A stretch of DNA of 64,000 bases from CAZOOA01 sp964581355 (GCA_964581355.1 CAZOOA010000002.1:1-64000); one strand, 5' to 3'. Numbered from the stretch's first letter, positions 50,596-60,411 are shown. Translations and numbers: made by a program. Notes: generated by a model not told the origin, from the sequence alone.

Positions 50596-52692
50596 CTAAG
50601 ATTCAGAAGGAAAGACAATTTTCGAGAAATCAGCCACCTGTAGATATAGCGTTTGTAGTTGCAGCAACAATGCCAGCCTGTTGTTACGCAGCTTTTCATC
50701 ATCAACCATGACCAAAACTTGTTCAAAAAAGTGATCGATGTCCTCCTTTAATTCAGCCAGCAGGAGTAAGGATTTTTCCAGGTCCTTGTGTTTCAGTAAC
50801 TCTTTTAACTGCTGTGCCGTCTCCAGGGCTTTCTGGTAAAGCTTCTTTTCGCTGGCTTCCTGGAGCAGGTCTTCCTCTACAGCAGCTCCCGGCCCAGCCT
50901 TACCTGCCAGATTGGCAACCCGGATATATGCTGTAGCTGCCTCAGCCAATCTTTGATCGGATCGTTTGTCCTGGAGAAAATAAAGATGCCTGGCAATTTC
51001 GGGCAACCGGTCCAGGGGAGAATTTAAAACCGCCTCCACAAGGTCGTAATCGACCCCTTTTTCCTGGAAGAAAAAACGGGCCCGATGCCAGGTAAATTCA
51101 ACAATTTCACGGGTTAAAACTTCAATGTCCAGGTTTTCCAGCCGTTCCCGAAACAGTTCCAGGGTGTTTATGATTAGTTCCTGGAAAGAAACATCGATTT
51201 CCCGTTCCAGCACTACCTGGAGCAACCCGAGACCCGTCCTGCGCAGGGCGTAGGGGTCCTGGGACCCGGAAGGGCGAATTCCAATAGCGAAGCAACCTGC
51301 CAAATGATCCGCTTTGTCTGCAATGGAAACCAGGGCTCCGGGCAGGGTCTCCGGGAATTGGTCACCGGCAAAGCGGGGACGATAATGTTCCAGAATAGCT
51401 GTGGCCACCTGTGGGCTTTCCCCGGATTTAAGGGCATATTCCTGTCCCATGATTCCCTGGAGTTCAGGAAATTCGCCTACCATATAGGTGGTCAGATCAG
51501 CCTTGGAAAGAGTAGCAGCACGTTTGGCCGCTTCCTTGTACTTTTCTGAAATCCCGGGCAAACGCTCGGACAGAAAATCCACCAGGGCAAGCATGCGCCG
51601 GGTTTTCTCATATACTGTGCCCAACTCTTCCTGGAAGAGGATGTTTTTCAAGCTTTCCACCCTGTCATCAAGGGAAGTTTTCGAGTCTTCGTTATAGAAG
51701 AAGTCAGCGTCGGCTAGCCGGGCCCGCAGCACTTTTTCGTTGCCGCTGCGGATATTTTCTGCAGGGGCATTGCCGTTATTGGAAACCGCGATAAAGTAAG
51801 GGCTGATGGAGCCCGATGCATCCTGGGTCGGAAAATAGCGCTGGTGACTCTGCATGGTGGTCACCAATACTTCCCGGGGCAGTTGAAGGTAGCTCTCCGG
51901 GAATGAACACAAGACAGCGTTGGGATTTTCTACCAGAAACGTCACCTCTTCAAGCAGTTCCGGCTCCAGGTAAGGCTCTACTCCAGCCTCCGCTACCGCT
52001 TCCCAGGCCTGTTTTTTAATCATTTCCCTCCGCTCTACCGGGTCAACAATCACATGGGCTTCTTCCAGCACAGCGAAAAAATGTTCTGGCTTCTGCACTG
52101 TAAAGGGACCCGGCGCCTGGAAGCGATGCCCCCGGGTCTGTCTTCCAGCCTGCAAGCCAGCATAAGAAAAGGGCACTTCCGCTTCCCCGTACAGGCACAA
52201 AAGCCAGCGGATCGGGCGGGCAAAACGAACTTTGTTTTCTTCCCAGTACATGGTCTTGGGAAAAGCCAGACCTTTAATCAGGGCCGGGAGAAGTTGCAGC
52301 AGGACCTCTGGAGTGCTCTGGCCCGGTATTTCCTGCACAGCCACCAGGTATTCCCCTTTGCCGACGGTTTCTATCTCCAGTTCATCCACACTTACCCCTA
52401 ATTTGGAAGCAAACCCTATAGCTGCCTTGGTGGGGTTTCCATCTGGATCATAAGCAGCTTCCCTGGAAGGACCTTTTTTCTTTTCACGCAGGCTTTGCTG
52501 TGCACATTCCAGCCCTTCAACCTGTAATACCAGCCGACGTGGCGTCCCCATGGTCATAATTCTACCGTAACCCAGTCGGTTTTCATCCAAAAGCTTGCCC
52601 GCCTTTTCCTTGAGCTGGCTTAAAGCGCCGGGCATAAACCGGGCGGGGATCTCTTCTGTTCCTACCTCCAGGAGCAGGTCTTTCGATGTCAT
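50596..52692 (-). CDS. glyS: glycyl-tRNA synthetase beta subunit
   Basis: 698 aa. Begins KDLLLEVGTEEIPARFM, the family signature, followed by GTPRRLVLQVEGL, and has the middle HD-like segment and the C-terminal anticodon-binding region (ALASLL-type helices ending in a DALR-like bundle). Works as an alpha2beta2 enzyme with GlyQ to charge tRNA-Gly. Start overlaps the glyQ stop by one base (TAATG). Confidence 0.98.
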   Translation of the reverse strand: MTSKDLLLEVGTEEIPARFMPGALSQLKEKAGKLLDENRLGYGRIMTMGTPRRLVLQVEGLECAQQSLREKKKGPSREAAYDPDGNPTKAAIGFASKLGVSVDELEIETVGKGEYLVAVQEIPGQSTPEVLLQLLPALIKGLAFPKTMYWEENKVRFARPIRWLLCLYGEAEVPFSYAGLQAGRQTRGHRFQAPGPFTVQKPEHFFAVLEEAHVIVDPVERREMIKKQAWEAVAEAGVEPYLEPELLEEVTFLVENPNAVLCSFPESYLQLPREVLVTTMQSHQRYFPTQDASGSISPYFIAVSNNGNAPAENIRSGNEKVLRARLADADFFYNEDSKTSLDDRVESLKNILFQEELGTVYEKTRRMLALVDFLSERLPGISEKYKEAAKRAATLSKADLTTYMVGEFPELQGIMGQEYALKSGESPQVATAILEHYRPRFAGDQFPETLPGALVSIADKADHLAGCFAIGIRPSGSQDPYALRRTGLGLLQVVLEREIDVSFQELIINTLELFRERLENLDIEVLTREIVEFTWHRARFFFQEKGVDYDLVEAVLNSPLDRLPEIARHLYFLQDKRSDQRLAEAATAYIRVANLAGKAGPGAAVEEDLLQEASEKKLYQKALETAQQLKELLKHKDLEKSLLLLAELKEDIDHFFEQVLVMVDDEKLRNNRLALLLQLQTLYLQVADFSKIVFPSES

Positions 52693-53579
52693 TAGCTCAC
52701 CCCCATTGGGCCGGTTTTCAGCAAGGGAAAGCCGGCATCTTCACGCTGCTGCAAATGCTGACGACCGCATTTCCGGGCCAACTCTCTAATCCGGGCGATA
52801 TATCCGGTGCGCTCGGTTACACTGATTGCACCCCGGGCATCCAGCACATTAAAAACATGGGAACATTTTAAAACGTAGTCGTAACCAGGTAAAACAAGGG
52901 GTTCATCGAGCAACCTGCCGGCTTCTTTTTCATATAAATTGAACAACTGGAATAGCAAGGCTGGATCCGCGGATTCAAAACTGTAAGTGGAATGTTCCCG
53001 CTCAGCCAGCTGGAAGACTTCGCCGTAGGTAATTCCCGGCAGCCATTCCAGGTCAAAGACGTTGTCCCGTTTTTGTATGTACATCGCTATGCGCTCCAGG
53101 CCATAGGTCAGTTCAACCGGTACAATGTCCAGGTCAAAGCCCCCTACCTGTTGAAAATAGGTAAACTGGGTGATTTCCATCCCGTCCAGCCAGACCTCCC
53201 AGCCCAGGCCCCAGGCCCCAAGGGTTGGAGATTCCCAATCATCCTCGACAAAACGGATATCATGCTCCTGGGCATTAATTCCGAGGTCATACAGACTGCT
53301 CAGGTAGAGTTCCTGGATATCAAAAGGAGCAGGCTTTAAGATCACCTGGTACTGGTGGTGCTGGTACAGGCGGTTGGGGTTTTCGCCATAGCGCCCGTCT
53401 CCCGGGCGGCGGGATGGCTCCACGTAGGCTACGTTCCAGGGCTCGGGGCCAAGCGACCTTAAAAATGTAGCAGGATTCATAGTCCCTGCCCCTTTTTCCA
53501 CATCATAAGGCTGCCAGATAATGCAACCCCTACGGGCCCAGAATTCCTGCAGGCGAATAATCAGTTCTTGAAAATTCAA
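52692..53579 (-). CDS. glyQ: glycyl-tRNA synthetase alpha subunit
   Basis: 295 aa using the TTG at 53579, which lies 11 nt behind AAAGGAGG and gives the N-terminus NFQELIIRLQEFWARRGCII expected for GlyQ. The ATG eight codons earlier (53603) lies before that ribosome site and is unlikely. Diagnostic segments: QPYDVEKGAGTMNPATFL, EPSRRPGDGRYGENPNRL, QHHQYQVILKP and GWEVWLDGMEITQFTYFQ. Catalytic subunit of the bacterial heterotetrameric enzyme. No T-box leader; it follows recO by 40 bp. Confidence 0.97.
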   Translation of the reverse strand: MNFQELIIRLQEFWARRGCIIWQPYDVEKGAGTMNPATFLRSLGPEPWNVAYVEPSRRPGDGRYGENPNRLYQHHQYQVILKPAPFDIQELYLSSLYDLGINAQEHDIRFVEDDWESPTLGAWGLGWEVWLDGMEITQFTYFQQVGGFDLDIVPVELTYGLERIAMYIQKRDNVFDLEWLPGITYGEVFQLAEREHSTYSFESADPALLFQLFNLYEKEAGRLLDEPLVLPGYDYVLKCSHVFNVLDARGAISVTERTGYIARIRELARKCGRQHLQQREDAGFPLLKTGPMGVS

Positions 53580-53619
53580 TCTTGAAACGACCTCCTTTAA
53601 CATAGCTGTGTTTCCAAAA

Positions 53620-54366
53620 TTATAGATGTTCTTCTAAAAAAGCAAAAGATTTGATGGGCCCGGCAAGGACCCAGTACTGCAAAAAAGAGTGAACCAGGCG
53701 TTTTAGCTCCCCGTGCTGCTGCTCCCACACCCGGACATTGGCCAGCTTGCCAGGGGACATTTTCAGCAAGGCCTGGGCCAAAGCACAGGTTCCGCGGGAG
53801 AGGGCAAAGTTCGTTTGCTCCTCCCCACAACAGGCTTGACAAACGGCTCCGCCGGCGCTGTCACTCCAAAAAACGGGACCGCGCTCCAAACCGCAGTGGG
53901 TACAGCTTTCCAGGTGGGGACGATAGCCTAACAAATCCAGTAATTTAAGCTCAAAATACCGTGCCAGCAGGGCCGGTTCCACCTGTCCCTGGTCTAAAAG
54001 CTGCCAAACCTGCAGGAGCAGTTCAAACAGCTCGGGGCTAGCCTCACTTTCCTCAACTGTTTTTTCTACCAGTTCACCAAAGTAAATGCCTGAAGCATAC
54101 AATGTAATGTTTCGTCGTATGTTGGGAAAACCCTGCTCCTGCTCTGCCTGGGTTACCGTAAACAAAGACCGACCCCGGTGCAGCAGGTAATTCCCGCAGG
54201 TAAACAGCTCCACTGCTGCCGCCAGCTTGCTTTTCACCTTGCGGGCGCCAGGTGCCACAGCGCTTAATTTGCCCTGTTCCCTGGAAAAGAGGGTGAGCAG
54301 TCGATCCTTCTCGCCCAGGGGCCTGGAATTCAAACTCAGTGCTTTCACCTTAATTAGCTTTGACAT
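53620..54366 (-). CDS. recO: DNA repair protein RecO
   Basis: 248 aa. N-terminal OB fold (VKALSLNSRPLGEKDRLLTLFS ..., GKLSAVAPGARKVKS) and C-terminal helical domain with a four-Cys zinc site (CTHCG ... CQACCG). Anneals DNA and loads RecA with RecR/RecF. Located between era and glyQ, the order usual in Clostridia and Bacilli. Confidence 0.95.
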   Translation of the reverse strand: MSKLIKVKALSLNSRPLGEKDRLLTLFSREQGKLSAVAPGARKVKSKLAAAVELFTCGNYLLHRGRSLFTVTQAEQEQGFPNIRRNITLYASGIYFGELVEKTVEESEASPELFELLLQVWQLLDQGQVEPALLARYFELKLLDLLGYRPHLESCTHCGLERGPVFWSDSAGGAVCQACCGEEQTNFALSRGTCALAQALLKMSPGKLANVRVWEQQHGELKRLVHSFLQYWVLAGPIKSFAFLEEHL

Positions 54367-54404
54367 CTTCAGCCTCCCGGATTGTCCAACACAAACCTGT
54401 ATGC

Positions 54405-55289
54405 TTACACATACCCCAGCTGTCGTAAAACATTTTGCTTGCGCCTCCAGTCAGGCTTTACTTTGACCCAAAGGTCCAGGTATACGGGGCTTTCCAGGAT
54501 TTCCTCCAGTTCAGCACGGGCTTCCTGGCCAATAGATTTCAAGCGCTGTCCCCCTTTACCAATGATGATTTTCTTTTGTGAGTCTTTCTCCACGAAGACA
54601 ACAGCATGGATATCTACCAACTCCTTGTCTTCACGGGGAGCCAGTTTTGTAACATCAACGGCAATGGAATGGGGAACCTCCTCCCGGGTTTGCTGAAGTA
54701 TTTTTTCCCGGATTACTTCGGAAACCTGGAAATTCAAGGGACGGTCCATAATCATGTCCTGGGGATAGTACATGGGTCCTTCCGGCAAAAAACGCAAGAT
54801 TTCCTGGAGCAACTCCGCCATATTTTCCCCGGCCTGGGCAGAAACTTTCAACTGGCCCTGAAAAGGCAACAGGTCCAGGTACAGTTGAAACCAGGAAGCA
54901 CCGAAGTCCGCTGGGGCCAGATCCATTTTATTTACCACCAACATAATGGGAACCTGGGTGGATTTTAATAGTTCAGCGATATATTTATCACCAGGTCCCG
55001 GGGGAGCCGTAGCTTCCACCACCAGTAGAACCAGGTCAACCTCGCTTAATGTTCCCAGGGCTGACTGGACCATGTAGTCTCCCAACTGGTGCTTGGGCTT
55101 ATGGATGCCCGGGGTATCCACGAAAACAACCTGGAAGTCATCGGCCGTAAGCACGGCCTGGATTCGATTCCGGGTTGTTTGTGGTTTATCGGAAACGATC
55201 AGCACTTTTTCCCCCATTAAGGCATTAATTAACGTTGACTTGCCAACGTTGGGGCGTCCCACGACGGCAACAAATCCTGAGATATACAT
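54405..55289 (-). CDS. era: GTPase Era
   Basis: 294 aa. G1 GRPNVGKSTLINAL, G2/G3 region with DTPGIHKPKHQLGD, G4 NKMDLA, and a C-terminal KH domain with KKIIIGKGGQRLKSIG and a DLWVKVKPDWR end. Binds 16S rRNA and assists 30S maturation. Between cdd and recO. Confidence 0.98.
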   Translation of the reverse strand: MYISGFVAVVGRPNVGKSTLINALMGEKVLIVSDKPQTTRNRIQAVLTADDFQVVFVDTPGIHKPKHQLGDYMVQSALGTLSEVDLVLLVVEATAPPGPGDKYIAELLKSTQVPIMLVVNKMDLAPADFGASWFQLYLDLLPFQGQLKVSAQAGENMAELLQEILRFLPEGPMYYPQDMIMDRPLNFQVSEVIREKILQQTREEVPHSIAVDVTKLAPREDKELVDIHAVVFVEKDSQKKIIIGKGGQRLKSIGQEARAELEEILESPVYLDLWVKVKPDWRRKQNVLRQLGYV

Positions 55290-55369
55290 GCTGGTTTATT
55301 TTCTCCTTTACTTCTCCTGGCAGTTATTTTATTATTAAATTACACCCTATTGCAAGGACGTGTTATCTT

Positions 55370-55552
55370 ATGGAAGAAAAACAAAAAGAGGAACTAAAGT
55401 CCCGGGGGCACAAAGCACTTATTTTAAACATCATTTTTTTTGTCGTCCTTTTTTTGGGCATCTTTATGGTCACGTACACAGGATTGGCCATTACAGCTGT
55501 GGTCATCACCATTGTGTTCGTCGCATCTCTGGCATATATCTATTATTCATGA
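55370..55552 (+). CDS. small two-helix membrane protein
   Basis: 60 aa. Charged N-terminus (MEEKQKEELKSRGHKA), then two hydrophobic helices (LILNIIFFVVLFLGIFMVTY and ITAVVITIVFVASLAYIYYS). AAGGA lies 11 nt upstream, a rather long spacing. It is on the plus strand between the minus-strand genes era and cdd. The composition is too well ordered for a chance frame, and similar tiny proteins occur at this spot in other Firmicutes as far as I recall. Function unknown. Confidence 0.6.
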   Translation: MEEKQKEELKSRGHKALILNIIFFVVLFLGIFMVTYTGLAITAVVITIVFVASLAYIYYS

Positions 55553-55626
55553 CGGGGCAAACCCTTTCGCATTATCCTGCCTTCCTTGTTATAAAGATTT
55601 TAAGGTCTTGCTGGCAGGAATTATTG

Positions 55627-56010
55627 TCATTCAGACTGGAAGGGAAAGGGAAACAGTTCTTCAAGCTGGTATTCCTTGAACTCCCCCCCTGCACAGGAAA
55701 CAAGAATGCGGCATTGGGGAGCAAACTCGGAAAGCACCTGTCGGCAAGCGCCGCAGGGCATGGGTTCCGGTTTTTTTTCAGATACTACAGCCAGGGCAGT
55801 GAAAGAACGCTGCCCGGCAGTTACGGCAGCGGCAACCGCTGCCCTTTCAGCGCAAAGAGTTAATCCGTAGGAAAGATTCTCCACGTTCACGCCGGTATAT
55901 ACCCGGCCATCCCCGGCACGCAAAGCCGTCGCCACCCGGTACTTGGAGTACGGTGCATAAGCCCGGGGCAAAACGCTGTACGCCTCTTCTATCAGCTTTT
56001 TGTCTGTCAT
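55627..56010 (-). CDS. cdd: cytidine deaminase
   Basis: 127 aa from the ATG at 56010 (AAGGTGG 8 nt upstream); the open frame reaches 56040. Zinc-dependent deaminase motifs: NVENLSYGLTLCAERAA (Cys and catalytic Glu) and PCGACRQVLSEF (two Cys), with the substrate-binding YAPYSKYRV segment. Converts (deoxy)cytidine to uridine in pyrimidine salvage. In the usual dgkA-cdd-era context. Confidence 0.97.
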   Translation of the reverse strand: MTDKKLIEEAYSVLPRAYAPYSKYRVATALRAGDGRVYTGVNVENLSYGLTLCAERAAVAAAVTAGQRSFTALAVVSEKKPEPMPCGACRQVLSEFAPQCRILVSCAGGEFKEYQLEELFPFPFQSE

Positions 56011-56367
56011 GATTGATTCCACCTTATCAACTCTGGTCAAATATCACGGAACCAGATTTAAAATCAAAGGAAGGGCGTAACCGCTCAGCCCATCTATTTC
56101 GCCACACGCGCGAAGCAGGGGGACGGTTCTGCCGCTATCCCAGTCGGTCATCCGCTGCGCTCCAGAAGCGCCAGAACCGTCCCCACGGCTTCGTTTGCAA
56201 ATAGCCCTGGGTAATAACGAAAAATCATATTTCCAACCTGAACAAACCAACCATAATTAATATTTAGTATTGCTATCTAAGCGATAAATTTCTTGCCATT
56301 TCTGCGCAAGACGTGAAAATCAAGAACCTAATTCTTTACCTTGCCTTAAAACCTCAGACTCCCCGGG
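56011..56367. other. 357-bp intergenic region with palindromic element
   Basis: No gene. Contains the inverted-repeat element at 56111-56193 and otherwise AT-rich sequence. Confidence 0.7.
56111..56193. repeat. REP/MITE-like palindromic element
   Basis: Inverted arms GGGGACGGTTCTG (56119-56131) and CAGAACCGTCCCC (56172-56184) are perfect over 13 bp and are extended by CGAAGC (56111-56116) and GCTTCG (56188-56193). The GGGACGGTTCT core resembles repeats that accompany IS200-like/Y1 (REP-associated) transposases in Clostridia. No transposase is present here. Confidence 0.7.
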
Positions 56368-57417
56368 TTACCCCCTGTATGGCGGCAGTGTCAGGTGCTC
56401 TTTTTTTTCTATTTCCACCCGGAAGTTGCGGTGTATCTCCAGGGAAACACGGATGATTTCCAGGCCGCTAGCTAAAACATCAGGGTCTCCTACTGCTTCT
56501 ATTACAACAGGATTGGCAGAAATCTCTTTTTGGTTGACCCGGATGACTGGCCCCACGCAGCGAATGGGTGATGTATTGATCAACCTCTGGCCGCCCACAG
56601 AAACACCCTTAGCCCCGGCAGCAAATAGTTCATTAGCCACATCCCGGACATCGGAATCATGGATGATGTCACTGGCTGCATAACCATTGGGGGCATCATA
56701 AATTTTGATTACCACACCCTCCCCGGATAACTCTGCAAAACCTGAAGACACCCTTAATTCATGCAGGCTTACCCGCAAGGAGTCGACTTCCTCGGTTAGA
56801 GACTGAATATAATCCAGGGGATTATAGGGGACAAGCATACGGCTGCGTCCTTCTTCAAATTCCAGCCGAAAAAGCTGCTCCTGGCTGATACCGCCATCCT
56901 GGAACAACTCCCAAATGCTATCTTTCGTCTCCGGGTGGAGCACACCGGGTTCAGCAGTAACTCCTTCGGCAGAGGAAATGCTAAGAGTAAACTCAATTCT
57001 CCCCGTTTCTTCCTGCAAATTTTCATCCTGGTTAACCAGGGCCAGGATATTTTCCCGTAAAAGTGCGTCCCACTCCCGGACAATGGTTTCCTGGACCTGG
57101 CGTCCCTGGTTGAATACCACCCTTGCCAGTTCATCTCCATCTTCAGCCATGGTCATTTCATAGTTGAAACTGGCCAGCGTTTCCCGGACAGAAGTCCTAT
57201 CCTGGACTCCCAGATCCTGGGCCAGGCGCTGGCTGTATTCCAGCAGGTTATCAGCCACGTTTTTCTCAGGCGAGGATGCAAGGCTTTCACTGGATGTAGA
57301 GTTCAGGTAAAGAAAGTTTACATTAAGCACAACCAGGATGGTGTTTAACAGCAGTATAATGATGAGAAAAACCATGGATTTTCCATAGGTGAAAAAACGT
57401 CCGTGCTCACTTTTCAC
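56368..57417 (-). CDS. DUF881-family membrane-anchored protein
   Basis: 349 aa. Short basic N-terminus, one membrane helix (about 14-35, MVFLIIILLLNTILVVLNVNF), a helical outside stalk, and a C-terminal DUF881 domain (GFAELSGEGVVIKIYD, VANELFAAGAKGVSVGGQRL, IRCVGPVIRVN, IEAVGDPDVL). DUF881 proteins are common near division or envelope genes of Gram-positives, with unknown biochemical function. Between cdd and dgkA; this placement is less usual. Confidence 0.88.
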   Translation of the reverse strand: MKSEHGRFFTYGKSMVFLIIILLLNTILVVLNVNFLYLNSTSSESLASSPEKNVADNLLEYSQRLAQDLGVQDRTSVRETLASFNYEMTMAEDGDELARVVFNQGRQVQETIVREWDALLRENILALVNQDENLQEETGRIEFTLSISSAEGVTAEPGVLHPETKDSIWELFQDGGISQEQLFRLEFEEGRSRMLVPYNPLDYIQSLTEEVDSLRVSLHELRVSSGFAELSGEGVVIKIYDAPNGYAASDIIHDSDVRDVANELFAAGAKGVSVGGQRLINTSPIRCVGPVIRVNQKEISANPVVIEAVGDPDVLASGLEIIRVSLEIHRNFRVEIEKKEHLTLPPYRG

Positions 57418-57435
57418 GCAGCACGCCTCCTGCTT

Positions 57436-57798
57436 TTAAAAAATCTCCCCGACCGGACCACTAAAAACAAGGATTGCCACCAGCAAAGCATAAACAGCCG
57501 CCAATAAGACTGCACCTGCTGCTACATTCTTGGCTACCCTGGCCAGGGGATGAATTTTTTTCGTCTTCAGATCGACTGCAGCCTCAACAGCCGTGTTAAT
57601 CATCTCAGTAATAAAAACGAAAAAAATTGCGGAAAGGACAGCCAAAAATTCTGCCGTTCCCAGGTGAAAATAGAAAGAGGCCGCGATAGCCACTGCAGCC
57701 GCAATAATATGGAGTCCCATATTTCTTTCGCTGCGAAAAGCGAAAATGACCCCTTCAAAGGCGCTGGTAAAGCTCTGGTAAAGTTTTCTCCGTTTCAT
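57436..57798 (-). CDS. dgkA: undecaprenol/diacylglycerol kinase
   Basis: 120 aa with three membrane helices. Signature ITEMINTAVEAAVDL (E-x-x-NTA-x-E) and the N-terminal SFTSAFEGVIFAFRSERNM amphipathic start. In Gram-positives this family phosphorylates undecaprenol to recycle the cell-wall lipid carrier. 15 bp after ybeY. Confidence 0.95.
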   Translation of the reverse strand: MKRRKLYQSFTSAFEGVIFAFRSERNMGLHIIAAAVAIAASFYFHLGTAEFLAVLSAIFFVFITEMINTAVEAAVDLKTKKIHPLARVAKNVAAGAVLLAAVYALLVAILVFSGPVGEIF

Positions 57799-57813
57799 CT
57801 GCTCGCCTTATAA

Positions 57814-58260
57814 TTAGAGTTTAAATCGTTCCAGGAATAGCTTTTGCCGGGATTTCATTTTCTCTTCTTCCTGCGGCAAATGGTGATCATATCCCAGTAA
57901 GTGAAGTATACCATGCACGGTCAAAAATGCAACCTCTCTTTCCAGGCTGTGACCGTATTCCCGGGCCTGCTCGTCCGCTTTTTCCACGGATACCAGGACA
58001 TCCCCGAGCATCTTTTCTTCTTCCACGGCAGGCATGTCGTCTTCCAGGTAAAAAGCCAGGACATCAGTTGGCCGGTCCAATCCCCTGTAGGTCCGGTTTA
58101 ACTCCTGGATATAAGCATTGTCCACCAGGGTAATACTGACTTCATTTTCTTGGGGCTGTCCTTCCATGCGCAGGACATCATCACCGATTTGGCCCAGCAA
58201 AGACAACAATCCCTCTGAAATAGTAATTTGATCCTGTTGGTTATTGACCAGAATTGCCAT
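57814..58260 (-). CDS. ybeY: endoribonuclease YbeY
   Basis: 148 aa. Zinc motif HGILHLLGYDHHLPQEE (H-x3-H-x5-H form) and RPTDVLAFYL. Takes part in 16S rRNA 3' maturation and 70S quality control. Start overlaps the end of pgpH by 20 bp. Confidence 0.96.
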   Translation of the reverse strand: MAILVNNQQDQITISEGLLSLLGQIGDDVLRMEGQPQENEVSITLVDNAYIQELNRTYRGLDRPTDVLAFYLEDDMPAVEEEKMLGDVLVSVEKADEQAREYGHSLEREVAFLTVHGILHLLGYDHHLPQEEEKMKSRQKLFLERFKL

Positions 58261-60406
58261 TTTTATGTTTCCCTCTTTCCAGGTCAGCTTTCAGTTCTTT
58301 TTCCTTAATTTCCTTATCCGGGTATTCAATACGCTGATGGAATATCCCGGAGAGAATATAAACAAAGGTATCCCCGATTTTATCCAGGTCCTGTAACGTC
58401 AAAGGCGTATCATCAAACTGGCCATCATTAAGTTTTTCTTTAACGATCCGCCGGACCATTCCCTCCACCCGGCCGGCCACAGGACGGGAAAGAGAACGCA
58501 CCGCAGCTTCGACTGAGTCGGCCAGCAGGATAATAGCCGCTTCCTTGGTCTGCGGCAATGGTCCCTCATAACGGAACTCTTCTTCGGGAAGGTTGCTGTC
58601 ATTTTCATTCTCCATCGCCTGACGGTAAAAGAATGAAATCATCCCCGTGCCATGATGCTGCTGAATAATGTCAATAATGGGCTGGGGCAGTTTTTCCTCC
58701 CGGGCCATTTCCACACCGTCTTTGACATGAGAGCGCACGATCAAAGCACTTAAGTTGGGTGATATTTTACGGTGGGGGTTGTCCCCAGTAAATTGGTTTT
58801 CAATAAAAAAGTAAGGGCGGCGGATTTTGCCAATATCGTGATAAAAAGCTCCAACCCTTGCCAGCAGAGGATCTGCATCAATGGATTCAGCAGCAGCTTC
58901 GGACAGGTTGCCTACCAGGACACTGTGATGATAAGTGCCCGGGGTTTCCATCATCAGTTTACGCAAGAGAGGACGCCCCGGATCAGATAACTCCAATAAC
59001 GTAACTGCTGTAGTGAGACCAAAAGCACTCTCCAGGTAAGGTAGAAGACCGATAGCCAGCACCGCAGAAAAGAAGCCGTTACCCAGGCCGGAAAGAATAT
59101 TGATACTAAATTCCCTGAGAAACTCATATTCCAGGTGAAAGCCTTTGGTTAACAGCACAATAGCCACAATAGCCACAACATTGACTGCTGCCACAAAGAG
59201 ACCCGCCCGGGTCAAGTCCGAGCGGCGCTGGAGACTGGAAACACTAAAAACAGCCACCATACCACTTAGCATGGAAACAAGCAGGTAACTGAATTCCCAG
59301 TCGGTGGTAAAGCCCAGGAAAAGAGTAATCATGATATTGAAAAAAACCGCTAAACGGGCTTCCAGTAAAATTGTAACCAGAATTGCCCCCATGGCCACAG
59401 GCATGAGATAACCGGAAAAGTACCGGGCAGCCAACCCCAGCACCAAAGTTAAAACCAGGATCAGGCTCAGCAGGGACAGATAGGTCACATTTTGGAAAAT
59501 GTCATTGTTAAAAAAGTAAAGGTACAGGGCGGTAATGATAAAAAACAGCATCAGTATGATAAACAGTCCTACATAATTGCCCAGATGCACCCGGGGGCCC
59601 AGCAGGCCCAGGGCTTCCAGCTGGGCGATATGGCGCTCGGTTACTTGCTCCCCTTCCTGAACAATCAGGGAGTTGCGTAAAATCATAACCGGCTCTACCG
59701 ACTGGCGGGCAGCTTCCCGGTTGGCTTCTGTAGCCTCCTCGTTAAAAATCATGTTGGGTTCCAGCAGGGGGATTAAGAGTTTTTCCATTCCCTGGCGAAC
59801 CTCGGGGCTGAAAGGTAGCAGATTGATCTCCTGGAGCATCTGCCGCCGGGAAGACTGCAAACCATCATCCTTCACACCCTGGGTCATAATTTCTTCATAG
59901 ATGCCTTCCACCCGCTGCTCCAGTTCGTCCAAGGATTCCCTGTTTTGAGCAATAATCGTCTTTAGGGATTCCCTGGGCAGATCATCCCCAACAGATTCCT
60001 TCAGTCGCTCAGCCCGGTAAGCCAGTTCATCCACTTCATTGCTCTCGTCCGCATCTTCCACCTGGATGTTTCGCACACGGGTAACTTCCTCGAAAAAATG
60101 GGCGATTTGCTCGCGACCCCTGGCCAAAACGCTGGGATCGTAGTCATAAACTTCGGGCACAGCTTCTGCCGCTTCTTCCCGCAACTTGTTTGTGGTATAG
60201 TAGTCAGGCACTTCCCGGTTCGCCCGAATGGTTTGAGGGCTGGGCCGCCCCTTCTCCACGGAAACACCCAGGGGAAGGGTGGAAAAAAGTAGAAACAGGT
60301 ATAGAAAAACGAAGACGGCAATGCCCAAGTAAAGCCGCTTCGATTTTTTATCGCGGGCCACAAAAAAAGATTGGCTAAATAGTGTTTTAATTTTTTTCCA
60401 GATCAC
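58241..60406 (-). CDS. pgpH: PgpH/YqfF c-di-AMP phosphodiesterase (7TMR-HD)
   Basis: 721 aa, GTG start. One N-terminal helix, an extracellular 7TMR-HDED domain (about 50-265), seven membrane helices (about 270-470), and a cytoplasmic HD domain with HSVLVGNLSEAAAE and GAFYHDIGKIRRPYF. Family members degrade the messenger c-di-AMP. Located between phoH and ybeY as in Bacillus and Listeria. Confidence 0.95.
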   Translation of the reverse strand: MIWKKIKTLFSQSFFVARDKKSKRLYLGIAVFVFLYLFLLFSTLPLGVSVEKGRPSPQTIRANREVPDYYTTNKLREEAAEAVPEVYDYDPSVLARGREQIAHFFEEVTRVRNIQVEDADESNEVDELAYRAERLKESVGDDLPRESLKTIIAQNRESLDELEQRVEGIYEEIMTQGVKDDGLQSSRRQMLQEINLLPFSPEVRQGMEKLLIPLLEPNMIFNEEATEANREAARQSVEPVMILRNSLIVQEGEQVTERHIAQLEALGLLGPRVHLGNYVGLFIILMLFFIITALYLYFFNNDIFQNVTYLSLLSLILVLTLVLGLAARYFSGYLMPVAMGAILVTILLEARLAVFFNIMITLFLGFTTDWEFSYLLVSMLSGMVAVFSVSSLQRRSDLTRAGLFVAAVNVVAIVAIVLLTKGFHLEYEFLREFSINILSGLGNGFFSAVLAIGLLPYLESAFGLTTAVTLLELSDPGRPLLRKLMMETPGTYHHSVLVGNLSEAAAESIDADPLLARVGAFYHDIGKIRRPYFFIENQFTGDNPHRKISPNLSALIVRSHVKDGVEMAREEKLPQPIIDIIQQHHGTGMISFFYRQAMENENDSNLPEEEFRYEGPLPQTKEAAIILLADSVEAAVRSLSRPVAGRVEGMVRRIVKEKLNDGQFDDTPLTLQDLDKIGDTFVYILSGIFHQRIEYPDKEIKEKELKADLERGKHKNGNSGQ

Positions 60407-60411
60407 AGCTG

